Below are positions 12,742 through 20,456 of a stretch of DNA of 20,814 nt, piece by piece. Origin of the DNA: Bacillota bacterium (GTDB lineage Bacteria; Bacillota; Bacilli; Lactobacillales; Streptococcaceae); contig JAJXWC010000020.1 in NCBI GenBank assembly GCA_021781855.1, positions 1 through 20,814 of the forward strand. Direction: 5' to 3'. Each line of letters opens with the position of its first letter. The first letter of the stretch is position 1. The position numbers and the translations under genes are program-made. The notes beneath the pieces were generated by a model that was given only the letters and a program-made list of their open reading frames with translations, was not told the DNA's origin and ran no database searches.

Positions 12742-12750
12742 ATTTTATCA
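12742..12750 (-). promoter_or_regulatory. Extended -10 promoter of argS
   Basis: The minus strand reads TGATAAAAT (12750-12742). Seven bases separate it from the argS ATG, so the predicted start is on or next to the start codon. The -35 is poor (TTGCTA at 19 bp). Confidence 0.5.
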
Positions 12751-12790
12751 TATTTTGGGGCGAAATTAGCAAAAAAATAAGACGGTAATG

Positions 12791-12804
12791 TGGTATAATT
12801 ATAC
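12791..12804 (+). promoter_or_regulatory. argR promoter with overlapping palindrome
   Basis: A perfect extended -10, TGG-TATAAT (12791-12799), ends 7 nt before the argR ATG (12807), predicting a leaderless mRNA. A perfect 12-bp palindrome GTATAATTATAC (12793-12804) covers the -10 and resembles the AT-rich core of ARG boxes, so autoregulation by ArgR is plausible. There is no -35 hexamer (run of As). Confidence 0.65.
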
Positions 12805-12806
12805 AT

Positions 12807-13253
12807 ATGAAAAGAACTGAACGTTTAACTTTAATTACTGAAATTGTTACTGGAAATAAGATTGCGACGCAGGAAGATTTGCAGGCAAGTCTTGAAGAAC
12901 GCGGGGTTTCGATTACTCAGGCAACTTTATCGCGCGATATGCGTGAGTTGAATATTATTAAAAAACGTGAGAATGGTAAGAGTTTTTACTCATTTTTGCA
13001 ACAAAAAGCGGTATCTCAGCGCTCAAATTTGCAGTTGCAATTTTCACGTTTTGTGGTAAAAGTGGCTTCAAGCAGTGTGATGGTAGTGGTGCATACACAT
13101 CTTGGCGAGGCAGATTTACTGGCGAATGCTTTGGATGCGCAAAAACGCTCTGATATTTTGGGAACGATTGCGGGGGCGGATACTTTGTTGATTACTTGCG
13201 CTTCTGAAAAGGCAGCAAAGGCTTTAGTGACGGAGATTTCTGATGCTTTATGA
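12807..13253 (+). CDS. argR: Arginine repressor family regulator
   Basis: A 148-aa protein, full length. The N-terminal winged helix (1-70) carries SITQATLSRDMRELNI, the recognition helix. The C-terminal hexamerisation/arginine-binding domain (about 78-148) includes GTIAGADTLLITC. Most ArgR proteins have GTIAGDDT with two ligand-binding aspartates; here the first is Ala124, leaving only Asp125. In lactococci two paralogues, ArgR and AhrC, are both required, and this one may not sense arginine alone; that is inference from the residue plus general knowledge. The start MKRTERLTLI is the family norm. It heads a colinear run argR-ylbF-membrane protein-mutS, and it overlaps the next gene by 11 nt, indicating translational coupling. 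Confidence 0.95.
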   Translation: MKRTERLTLITEIVTGNKIATQEDLQASLEERGVSITQATLSRDMRELNIIKKRENGKSFYSFLQQKAVSQRSNLQLQFSRFVVKVASSSVMVVVHTHLGEADLLANALDAQKRSDILGTIAGADTLLITCASEKAAKALVTEISDAL

Positions 13254-13593
13254 TGAAAAAGTTGAGCAGTTGATTTCGCAGATTAAGGCGCTTCCCTATG
13301 TGCAGGATTTTCAAAAAGCGGAGCGGGCAATGCGGGACGAAACAGTGCTTTTTGAGTTACAAGAGGAGATGAAAAGACTGCAAAAAGAGGCAATATTGTA
13401 CCGTGAAATTGGGAAAATGCAAGCCTTTAAGGAGACTTCACAGGCGGCACAAAAAATTGAAAAATCGCTTAAAAATGACCCCTTAGTTGAACGTTATTTT
13501 TTGAAATTGCAAGATGTAAATGACTTAGTGCAGTATGTTACTAACGAAATTGAGCGAAAAGTAAATTTTTCTTTGGGGAGTGATGAGAAGTAG
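13243..13593 (+). CDS. YlbF/YmcA (DUF964) family protein
   Basis: A 116-aa all-helical, highly charged protein with coiled-coil character: FELQEEMKRLQKEAILYREI, then a second long helix SQAAQKIEKSLKNDPLVERY with the family-typical DPLVxxY turn and a final helix LQDVNDLVQYVTNEIE. In Bacillus, YlbF and YmcA (RicF, RicA) form a complex with YaaT that affects RNA processing by RNase Y; lactococcal relatives are uncharacterised. It lacks the clustered Cys residues that bind Fe-S in RicA/RicF. The ATG at 13243 lies inside the end of argR, so translation is coupled. Confidence 0.8.
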   Translation: MLYDEKVEQLISQIKALPYVQDFQKAERAMRDETVLFELQEEMKRLQKEAILYREIGKMQAFKETSQAAQKIEKSLKNDPLVERYFLKLQDVNDLVQYVTNEIERKVNFSLGSDEK

Positions 13594-13633
13594 AGTTTGG
13601 TCGCTTGCGGGGCTAAAAAACGGGAAATCAAAA

Positions 13634-14091
13634 ATGAAAAAATTACTCGGTAAAAGAGATAAAACGATGCTTGCGGCTTCGATTTTTCAATTTTTCATTG
13701 CATTAGTTTGTATGATTCAGTTGATTTTTGACTTGGTGCAGCGTTATTCTGTGGGCTTTGGTTATAATGTTTTATTCATTTATGGTTCAACTTTGTTTTT
13801 TTCATTTTTAACATTGATTTTTTTTTGAGTATTACACTGGCGAAAGTTCGGAAAATTGGAATTTGCATTGCAGTATTGATTTTTAATCTCATTGTTTTGG
13901 GGATTGCTTATTTTAATATCTCCTCACTATATTCGTTGTTATTTGGGCGGATATTGGGAAAGATTGAACGGATAGCATGGCCGCTGACTTATCGGTTGCT
14001 TCCGTTGAGTCCTTATGCTTTGATTTTGGGAATCTTGGCTGTTGGGGCTGGGCTTTTGCTATTCGTGGCTTCAAAAAAGAAGGCTGTGTGA
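13634..14091 (+). pseudogene. Four-helix membrane protein gene split by a frame change at a T9 tract
   Basis: The frame from ATG 13634 gives 64 aa with two membrane segments (about 12-34 and 43-64) and stops at TGA 13826-13828, right at the end of nine Ts (13818-13826). From the same tract a second frame runs to TGA at 14089 with two more membrane segments (GICIAVLIFNLIVLGIAYF and ALILGILAVGAGLLLFVA) and a KKK end, but no ATG and no ribosome site. Adding one T would fuse them into a 152-aa four-helix protein. So this is a frameshifted gene, a phase-variable gene, one read by slippage at the T tract, or a sequencing error. The function of the intact form is unknown. It lies 60 bp upstream of mutS. 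Confidence 0.65.
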
Positions 14092-14151
14092 GTACCTGCA
14101 AGGCAGTTTACTGCCGATAGGTGCTAGTTGAGCCGTAGAAAGAAGAGGATT

Positions 14152-16680
14152 ATGCCTGAAAAAATTTCACCAGGAATGCAACAGTACTTGGATATAAAAA
14201 AAGATTACCCTGATGCATTTTTGCTTTTTCGAATGGGAGATTTTTATGAGCTTTTCTATGAGGATGCGGTAAATGCGGCGCAGATTTTAGAATTGACATT
14301 GACTTCGCGCAACAAAAATTCGGAAAATCCTGTGCCAATGGCTGGTGTACCGCATCATGCGGTGGCTGAATATATTGATAAACTGGTCAACCTGGGCTAC
14401 AAGGTGGCGGTTGCTGACCAGATAGAAGACCCTAAACAAGCAGTTGGTATTGTCAAACGAGCAGTAACGCAAGTGATTACACCCGGTACAGCGATTGATA
14501 CATCAAATAGTGTGGATAATAATTTCTTGGTTGGGGTTGCGCAAAGTGATGATTCGAATTTTGCGCTGGCTTACGTAGATTTATCAACGGGCGAATTTAA
14601 GGTGACAGAATTAGCTGATTTTGCGACGGTTGTAGGGGAAATTGCTTCGCTCAAGGCCCGCGAAATTGTTGTGGGCTTTGAACTGTCAGATGAGCAGACT
14701 AAAGTCTTGTCAAAGCAGATGAATTTACTGATTTCTGAGCAGTTTGACTTTCCAGATGAGCTTTTGATTGAGCTACCGAATTTGACGGATTTGGAAAATC
14801 AGATTTCAACCAAACTATTGGCCTATGTTAAACGCACACAAATGCGGGATTTAAGCCATTTACAAGAAGTTGAGCATTACGAAATCAAAGATTTCTTGCA
14901 AATGGATTTTGCGACAAAAGCGGCTTTGGAGTTAACGATAAATAAGCGGGAGGGCAAGAAACACGGGACTTTGTACTGGCTGCTTGATGCGACAAAGACA
15001 GCGATGGGAACGCGGATGCTACGGGCGTGGATTGAACGTCCGTTGATTTCTGGGCGAGAAATTGCAAAACGTGCGGAGATTGTGCAGCTTTTCATTGATA
15101 ATTTCTTTGAACGTTCTGATTTGATAGAAGCGCTCAAAGGAGTTTATGATTTGGAACGCTTGGCTTCACGTGTTTCATTTGGCAAAGCTGTGCCTGTTGA
15201 TTTCTTGCAGTTGGCGAATTCTCTGTCAAATGTGCCTGCGATTAAGGCAATTTTGCTCAGTCTGAAAGACGAACATTTGACGGAATTAATCGGAGAACTA
15301 GATGAAATCCCCGAACTTTCGCAGTTGATTGAACGAGCGATTGACGAACGAGCAACTCGCACGATTACAGATGGTGGTATTATTCGTACAGGATATAATG
15401 CACAGCTGGATAAATACCGTGAAGCTTTGCAAAATGGAACTTCGTGGATTGCAGAACTTGAAGGACAAGAGCGACAGAAAACTGGAATCTCGGGCTTACG
15501 CATAGATTTTAATCGGCAAGATGGTTACTACTTTCATGTGACGCAAGCTCAGCTCAGCAATGTACCGGATTATTTTTTATATAAAAAAGCGCTTAAAAAT
15601 GCAACGCGCTACACAACAAAAGCCTTGTCGGAAATTGAAGAAACGATGCTTGAAGCGCGTGAAAAATCTAGTGTTCTGGAATATAATCTTTTCATGGAAG
15701 TCCGTGCCGAAACGGAGCAATATATCACGCGGTCGCAGCAGCTTGCCAAAGCCGTTGCCGAAATTGACTGTCTGCAAAGTCTTGCAACAGTCGCCGAAAA
15801 ATATGCTTATGTCCGTCCAAAACTCACAGAAAATAGCCACTTTGTCAAAATCAAAGAAGGACGTCACGCTGTAGTTGAAGCGGTCATGGGCGCTCAAGAA
15901 TACGTGCCTAATGATATTGAACTTACTGAGGAAACAAATATTCAGCTTATCACTGGACCAAATATGTCTGGGAAATCGACCTATATGCGACAGTTTGCGC
16001 TGACCGTTATCATGGCACAAATCGGTGCCTTTGTTCCCGCAAAAAGTGCGGAATTGCCAATTTTTGACGCTATTTTTACGCGAATTGGTGCAAGTGATAA
16101 TTTGATTTCTGGCGAATCAACTTTTATGGTTGAAATGTCTGAGGCCAATCATGCTATTCAGCATGCAACGAGTCGCAGTTTGATTATCTTTGATGAACTT
16201 GGGCGCGGCACAGCAACTTATGATGGAATGGCGCTTGCGCAAGCAATTATTGAGTATGTTCATGACAAAATTGGTGCAAAAACTTTGTTTGCAACGCATT
16301 ATCATGAGCTGACAGAACTTGAAAACAATTTGACAGCTCTGTCAAATGTTCATGTTGCAACATTGGAGCAAAATGGCAATGTCACATTTTTACACAAGAT
16401 AACCAAAGGACCAGCAGATAAATCTTATGGTATTCACGTTGCAAAAATTGCAGGTTTGCCTGAAGATTTGCTTGAGCGTGCTGATTTGATTTTACAAAAG
16501 CTAGAAAATAAGCCCGTACCTGTTAAAAAAAATGAAGTTCATGAAGAACAGCTGAGCTTATTTGATTTTGATGAAAATGGCTCGGAAGTCATTGACAAGT
16601 TAAAAGTAACAAATGTGGATAATCTCACCGCACGGGAGGCATTGAATTTTCTTTGGGAACTAAAAGATTTGCTGGGTTAA
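14152..16680 (+). CDS. mutS: DNA mismatch repair protein MutS
   Basis: An 842-aa protein, full length. Mismatch-binding Phe-X-Glu is F31-Y32-E33 in RMGDFYELF. The connector, lever and clamp domains follow, with the ATPase at the C-terminus: P-loop GPNMSGKST from residue 602, Walker B LIIFDELGRG with D681-E682, then ATHYHELTEL. The C-terminal tail includes QLSLFDF, a beta-clamp-binding-like motif (QxSLF). MutS recognises mismatches and recruits MutL. Start MPEKISPGMQQYLDIKK fits the family N-terminus; the AGAGG before it is close (3 nt). A TTG at 14128 would add eight basic residues and is less likely. No separate promoter is seen, so it is probably transcribed with argR, ylbF and the membrane protein gene. 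Confidence 0.97.
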   Translation: MPEKISPGMQQYLDIKKDYPDAFLLFRMGDFYELFYEDAVNAAQILELTLTSRNKNSENPVPMAGVPHHAVAEYIDKLVNLGYKVAVADQIEDPKQAVGIVKRAVTQVITPGTAIDTSNSVDNNFLVGVAQSDDSNFALAYVDLSTGEFKVTELADFATVVGEIASLKAREIVVGFELSDEQTKVLSKQMNLLISEQFDFPDELLIELPNLTDLENQISTKLLAYVKRTQMRDLSHLQEVEHYEIKDFLQMDFATKAALELTINKREGKKHGTLYWLLDATKTAMGTRMLRAWIERPLISGREIAKRAEIVQLFIDNFFERSDLIEALKGVYDLERLASRVSFGKAVPVDFLQLANSLSNVPAIKAILLSLKDEHLTELIGELDEIPELSQLIERAIDERATRTITDGGIIRTGYNAQLDKYREALQNGTSWIAELEGQERQKTGISGLRIDFNRQDGYYFHVTQAQLSNVPDYFLYKKALKNATRYTTKALSEIEETMLEAREKSSVLEYNLFMEVRAETEQYITRSQQLAKAVAEIDCLQSLATVAEKYAYVRPKLTENSHFVKIKEGRHAVVEAVMGAQEYVPNDIELTEETNIQLITGPNMSGKSTYMRQFALTVIMAQIGAFVPAKSAELPIFDAIFTRIGASDNLISGESTFMVEMSEANHAIQHATSRSLIIFDELGRGTATYDGMALAQAIIEYVHDKIGAKTLFATHYHELTELENNLTALSNVHVATLEQNGNVTFLHKITKGPADKSYGIHVAKIAGLPEDLLERADLILQKLENKPVPVKKNEVHEEQLSLFDFDENGSEVIDKLKVTNVDNLTAREALNFLWELKDLLG
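16329..16346. repeat. 18-bp palindrome inside mutS, same type as the promoter palindromes
   Basis: TTTGACAGCTCTGTCAAA differs at one base from the palindrome over the yqeG promoter (3571-3588) and at three from the one upstream of zwf (5944-5961). Here it is inside the mutS reading frame, coding for LTALSN. Whether it binds a protein is unknown. Confidence 0.8.
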
Positions 16681-16703
16681 ATCTCTTTTTGTAAGATAAT
16701 ATT

Positions 16704-16731
16704 TTGAAATATCGTTTGAAATTGTTATACT
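16704..16731 (+). promoter_or_regulatory. Promoter of the 207-aa membrane protein gene
   Basis: -35 TTGAAA (16704-16709), a 16-bp spacer, and an extended -10 TGT-TATACT (16723-16731). Predicted start near 16738; AAAGGAAA precedes the ATG at 16766. Confidence 0.7.
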
Positions 16732-16765
16732 AAAAGAAAAAAATTATTTTCGAAAGGAAAATAAA

Positions 16766-17389
16766 ATGGAAGAAAATCAAGAATTCACAGCTTCAACTGA
16801 GCAAGAAAAAGCAAGCAATGAGCAAGCTGTTTCGCAGGAAGTACCGCAAGTTACTGAGGAAAGTCTTAGTACCGTTGACGAACAAGTCTTAGAACCTACG
16901 ATTTTCACACCAGATTCAGAGCCTCTTGCAGCAGAAGCCGTGCCAGAGAAAATGGAAATCACAGTGAACAAGCCAGTTGAAATTCCAGATACGCCAGCAG
17001 AGCCAGAACCAATCAAACCCAAATGGAACTGGGGGGCCTTTACTTTTCCAATGTTCTTTGGAATTGCCAATCGCTCTTATCTTGGTCTGCTCATTCTTTT
17101 AGCTGCAGTGCCAATGATTGGCTGGATTTTTGGAATTGTTTGGATGATTGTTTTTGGTCTATATGGTGAAAAATGGACATTGGAAAATCCAGATAATCGT
17201 TATCGGGATAACGAAGAATTCCGCAAAGTAATGGATGGCTGGAATCGGGCAGGTTTAGTCGGCTTCATTATTGGGGCAGCTGCTATTGTTTTGCTGATTA
17301 TTTTGTTTGCAGTCTTAATGGGCGTTATTATCAATGATTGGAATCAAGTTCATCAGGTTCAAAATTTTAATCAAAACTTTAATTATTAA
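16766..17389 (+). CDS. Membrane protein with long acidic N-terminus, DUF2628-like
   Basis: A 207-aa protein. Residues 1-85 are a disordered, Glu/Pro/Ser/Thr-rich cytoplasmic segment ending in PEPIKPKWNWGAFTFPMFFG. Three hydrophobic stretches follow (about 90-107, 109-131 and 168-192), with a charged loop (EKWTLENPDNRYRDNEEF) and a short Asn/Gln-rich tail. The WNWGAF-type entry and the loop before the last helix recall DUF2628 proteins, of unknown function; assignment by eye. It has its own promoter and terminator, so it is independent of mutS and mutL despite lying between them. It could be an envelope-stress or regulatory membrane protein; no catalytic motif is visible. Confidence 0.75.
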   Translation: MEENQEFTASTEQEKASNEQAVSQEVPQVTEESLSTVDEQVLEPTIFTPDSEPLAAEAVPEKMEITVNKPVEIPDTPAEPEPIKPKWNWGAFTFPMFFGIANRSYLGLLILLAAVPMIGWIFGIVWMIVFGLYGEKWTLENPDNRYRDNEEFRKVMDGWNRAGLVGFIIGAAAIVLLIILFAVLMGVIINDWNQVHQVQNFNQNFNY

Positions 17390-17395
17390 AGAATC

Positions 17396-17416
17396 AAAGC
17401 GGGCGACCGCTTTTTT
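17396..17416 (+). terminator. Terminator after the 207-aa membrane protein gene
   Basis: AAAGCGG (17396-17402), GCGA tetraloop, CCGCTTT (17407-17413) and six Ts. It abuts the mutL promoter. Confidence 0.88.
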
Positions 17417-17417
17417 A

Positions 17418-17426
17418 TGTTATAAT
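17418..17426 (+). promoter_or_regulatory. Extended -10 promoter of mutL
   Basis: TGT-TATAAT (17418-17426) is a perfect extended -10 two bases after the preceding terminator. No -35 is seen because the terminator stem occupies that place. Predicted start near 17433. Confidence 0.7.
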
Positions 17427-17465
17427 TGAGTAGGAATTTTCGAAAAAGTTGAAAGGTGGAGCGTT

Positions 17466-19328
17466 TTGGGAAAAATTATTGAACTTGATGAAGCACTTGC
17501 TAATCAGATTGCCGCAGGTGAAGTGGTTGAACGTCCCGCCAGTGTGGTTAAAGAGCTAGTAGAAAATTCGATTGATGCAGGTGCAACGAAAATTGTTGTA
17601 AAAATTGAAGAAGCAGGATTAAAACTCATTGAAGTTGTAGATGATGGCTTTGGGCTTGAAAAAGCAGATGTTTCGCTTGCGCTCAAACGGCATGCAACAA
17701 GCAAAATCAGAACACGAGAAGATTTATTTCGTATTCGGACGCTTGGTTTTCGTGGGGAAGCGTTACCATCAATCGCTTCAGTAAGTGACTTCGAATTAGA
17801 AACAAGCGTTGAAGTCGAAGAATCAGGAACGCGGCTTGTTGCTCACGGTGGGAAAATCACAACGATTGAGCCAATGAATAAGCGTGCAGGGACAAAGATT
17901 TCAGTGCGTAATCTGTTTTATAATACTCCTGCTAGGCTCAAGTATATCAAGTCTTTACAGGCAGAACTTTCACATATTACAGATATTTTAAATCGATTGA
18001 GTCTGGCACACCCTGAAATCTCATTTTCACTAATCAATGAAAATCATGAATTGCTGCGAACGAGCGGCTCGGGTGATTTGCGGCAAGTGATTGCTAGCAT
18101 TTATGGAATAGCAACTGCTAAAAAAATGCGTCAAATTTCGGCTGCTGATTTGGATTTTGAAGTGACTGGTTTTGTGAGCTTGCCCGAATTAACACGTTCT
18201 AATCAGAATTATATTACCTTCTTAATTAATGGTAGATATATTAAAAATTTCTTATTGAGACGAGCAATTTTGGATGGTTACGGCAGTCGAATTATGGTTG
18301 GACGTTTTCCTTTAGCAGTTATTTCAATCAAGATTGACCCACAGCTCGCTGATGTCAATGTACACCCGACAAAACAGGAAGTGCGCCTATCAAAAGAAAA
18401 AGAATTGATGGTCTTGATTTCTAAAGCCATAAGTAGTGCGCTTTCTGAAGGAATATTAATTCCAGATGCTTTAGAAAATCTGCAGAAACGTCCGCAAGTC
18501 AAAGCGGAAAGAGTGGTGCAGACAGAACTCCCCTTGCGGCAGCCAAATTTGTACTATGACAAAGAACGACAAGATTTTTATCTGAAAAAAGATGAAGTTA
18601 AAGTTGAAAATAAATTTGATGAACCTATCAAATCCTTGTCAGAGCAGCTTTACATGCCACCGATTGACACTATCGAAATTGCTGAAGCAACACCATTGTT
18701 TTCGGATTTTCCAGAATTGGAATATTTATCACAGCTTCATGCAACCTATTTACTCTGTCAGTCGCCTGAAGGCTTGTATTTGGTGGACCAGCATGCTGCT
18801 CAAGAGCGAGTGAATCTTGAAATTTGGGAAGATAAAATCGGAGAAGTCTCGATTGACCAACAGCTTTTGCTGACGCCTTATCTGTTTGATTTGCCAAAAA
18901 ATGATTTTATCAGTTTGTCAGAAAAGAAAAATTTGCTTCACGATGCGGGAATTTTCTTGGAAGAATATGGTGAGAACCAATTTATTTTGAGAGAGCATCC
19001 GATTTGGCTAAATGAAAATGAACTTGAACAGACGATTTATGAGATGATTGATATTATTCTCTCATCAAAAGATTTTTCACTCAAAAAATATCGTCATGAT
19101 TTGGCGGCAATGGTTGCCTGCAAAAGCTCAATCAAGGCAGGTCAGCCGTTAGATGCTGTATCTGCAAAACAACTTTTGTACGACCTGTCAAAATGTAAAA
19201 ATCCTTATTCTTGTGCACATGGGCGCCCCACGATTGTGCAATTTTCTGGAAATGATATTCAAAAAATGTTCCGTCGAATTCAGGAAACGCATCGCTCAAA
19301 GGCAGCAAGCTGGAAAGATTTGACTTAG
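17466..19328 (+). CDS. mutL: DNA mismatch repair protein MutL (endonuclease-type)
   Basis: A 620-aa protein starting at TTG, chosen because AAAGGTGGAG (17452-17461) lies 4 nt upstream and GKIIELDEALANQIAAGEVV is the family N-terminus. GHKL ATPase motifs: E30 and N34 in KELVENSIDAG, DDGFGL, and TLGFRGEALPSI. A variable Lys/Glu linker lies at about 345-410. The C-terminal dimerisation domain keeps the nicking motif DQHA-x2-E-x4-E at residues 441-452, plus ACKSSIKAG and CAHGRP (583-588), the zinc/metal site residues. So this MutL should nick DNA itself, as in organisms without MutH. It works with MutS upstream. It is probably cotranscribed only weakly with the glycosyltransferase gene 165 bp on. 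Confidence 0.97.
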   Translation: MGKIIELDEALANQIAAGEVVERPASVVKELVENSIDAGATKIVVKIEEAGLKLIEVVDDGFGLEKADVSLALKRHATSKIRTREDLFRIRTLGFRGEALPSIASVSDFELETSVEVEESGTRLVAHGGKITTIEPMNKRAGTKISVRNLFYNTPARLKYIKSLQAELSHITDILNRLSLAHPEISFSLINENHELLRTSGSGDLRQVIASIYGIATAKKMRQISAADLDFEVTGFVSLPELTRSNQNYITFLINGRYIKNFLLRRAILDGYGSRIMVGRFPLAVISIKIDPQLADVNVHPTKQEVRLSKEKELMVLISKAISSALSEGILIPDALENLQKRPQVKAERVVQTELPLRQPNLYYDKERQDFYLKKDEVKVENKFDEPIKSLSEQLYMPPIDTIEIAEATPLFSDFPELEYLSQLHATYLLCQSPEGLYLVDQHAAQERVNLEIWEDKIGEVSIDQQLLLTPYLFDLPKNDFISLSEKKNLLHDAGIFLEEYGENQFILREHPIWLNENELEQTIYEMIDIILSSKDFSLKKYRHDLAAMVACKSSIKAGQPLDAVSAKQLLYDLSKCKNPYSCAHGRPTIVQFSGNDIQKMFRRIQETHRSKAASWKDLT

Positions 19329-19345
19329 TAAGTGCTTGTTACTTT

Positions 19346-19367
19346 GCACTTCGTGATACGAAAGATG
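19346..19367 (+). repeat. Dispersed 22-nt intergenic repeat, copy C
   Basis: Begins GCACTTCGTGATACGAAAGA; 20 of 22 bases match copies A and B. It starts 17 nt after the mutL stop, and AGTGC (19331-19335) with GCACT (19346-19350) can form a stem just before it. Further on, GTAGGG (19431-19436) and CCCTAC (19447-19452) form another hairpin; no T-tailed terminator is visible in this 165-bp spacer. Confidence 0.65.
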
Positions 19368-19493
19368 AGGGATTTTCTACCTTAAATTGCTGGAAGTTGA
19401 GCTGAATTTTAGAAACAGAAAATAATAGTTGTAGGGAAAGCAAAAACCCTACTGATAAAGTAATCATTCCAAATTAAGTAAAAAGAGGAAAAT

Positions 19494-20456
19494 ATGACAA
19501 CTACATTATATATGGTTGTACCATGTTACAACGAAGAATTAGTACTTGATGAAACTTCAAAACGTCTAAAAGAGAAATATGCGCAACTTATTGGGGCAGG
19601 AAAAATTAGCTCACTCAGTCGCGTTGTCTATGTTAATGATGGGTCGAAAGACAAAACATGGGAGAAAATTCAGGAAAAGCACGCCGAAAATTCGATGTTT
19701 TCTGGTGTAAATCTTTCACGCAATCGCGGACATCAAAATGCCTTGCTCGCAGGGCTGATGACTGTAAAAAATCTGGCAGACTGTGTGATTTCAATGGATG
19801 CGGATTTGCAGGATGATATTGATGCTATTGACGGTATGCTGGAGCAGTTTGAAGCAGGCTACGATGTGGTTTATGGGGTACGTGATAATCGGGATACTGA
19901 TACTGCTTTCAAGCGTAGCACGGCCTTGGCGTTTTATGGGCTGATGAAAAGTTTGGGAAGCGAAAGTGTACCTAATCATGCTGATTTTCGATTGATGAGT
20001 GCGCGTGCGCTGGACGGTCTGGCGGAGTTTCGCGAGGTCAATCTTTTCTTACGTGGTATGGTACCGCTAGTCGGTTACAAATCAACAAACGTTTATTACA
20101 AGCGCGGCGAACGTTTTGCAGGCGAGAGCAAATATCCGCTCAAAAAAATGCTGAGTTTTGCTGTGGACGGGATTACCTCAATGTCGGCAACACCGATGCG
20201 GCTGATTTTTTGGACGGGATTCATTGTCTTTCTGCTTGCGATTGTCGCAGGAATTTATATCATTGTTCGACATTTTGTTGGCGGTTTTGCATCGGTTGGT
20301 TGGGCTTCAACGATGGTTGCTATTGTTGGTTTAGGCGGTATTCAGCTTCTTGCACTGGGCATTATCGGCGAATATATCGGTAAAATTTTCCTTGAAGTTA
20401 AGCAACGCCCACGCTTTATCGTTGAAGAATTTTTGAATACAGAAGCGGAGGACTAA
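19494..20456 (+). CDS. DPM1/GtrB-type polyprenyl-phosphate glycosyltransferase (GT2)
   Basis: A 320-aa protein. The N-terminal GT2 domain has VVPCYNEE, VNDGSKDKT and SMDADLQDD (D102-x-D104, metal/nucleotide-sugar binding), with NVYYKRGERFAGESKYPL in the acceptor region. Two C-terminal membrane helices follow (about 238-260 and 272-298), ending IGEYIGKIFLEVKQRP. This layout is that of bactoprenol glucosyltransferases (GtrB, CsbB, YfdH), which move a sugar from UDP- or GDP-sugar to undecaprenyl phosphate at the inner face of the membrane, for later side-chain glycosylation of wall polymers. No GtrA/GtcA flippase or GT-C partner gene is in view. AAAGAGG precedes the ATG. Its stop overlaps the ruvA ATG (TAATG), coupling an envelope gene to a DNA-repair gene. 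Confidence 0.9.
   Translation: MTTTLYMVVPCYNEELVLDETSKRLKEKYAQLIGAGKISSLSRVVYVNDGSKDKTWEKIQEKHAENSMFSGVNLSRNRGHQNALLAGLMTVKNLADCVISMDADLQDDIDAIDGMLEQFEAGYDVVYGVRDNRDTDTAFKRSTALAFYGLMKSLGSESVPNHADFRLMSARALDGLAEFREVNLFLRGMVPLVGYKSTNVYYKRGERFAGESKYPLKKMLSFAVDGITSMSATPMRLIFWTGFIVFLLAIVAGIYIIVRHFVGGFASVGWASTMVAIVGLGGIQLLALGIIGEYIGKIFLEVKQRPRFIVEEFLNTEAED

Noticed and set aside
12735..12806. Longer ArgS start at 12806
   Set aside because: The extension would translate through the argS/argR divergent promoters and does not match the family.
14128..14151. TTG start eight codons upstream for MutS
   Set aside because: Adds MSRRKKRI, not typical of MutS; MPEKISPGMQQY is the normal start.
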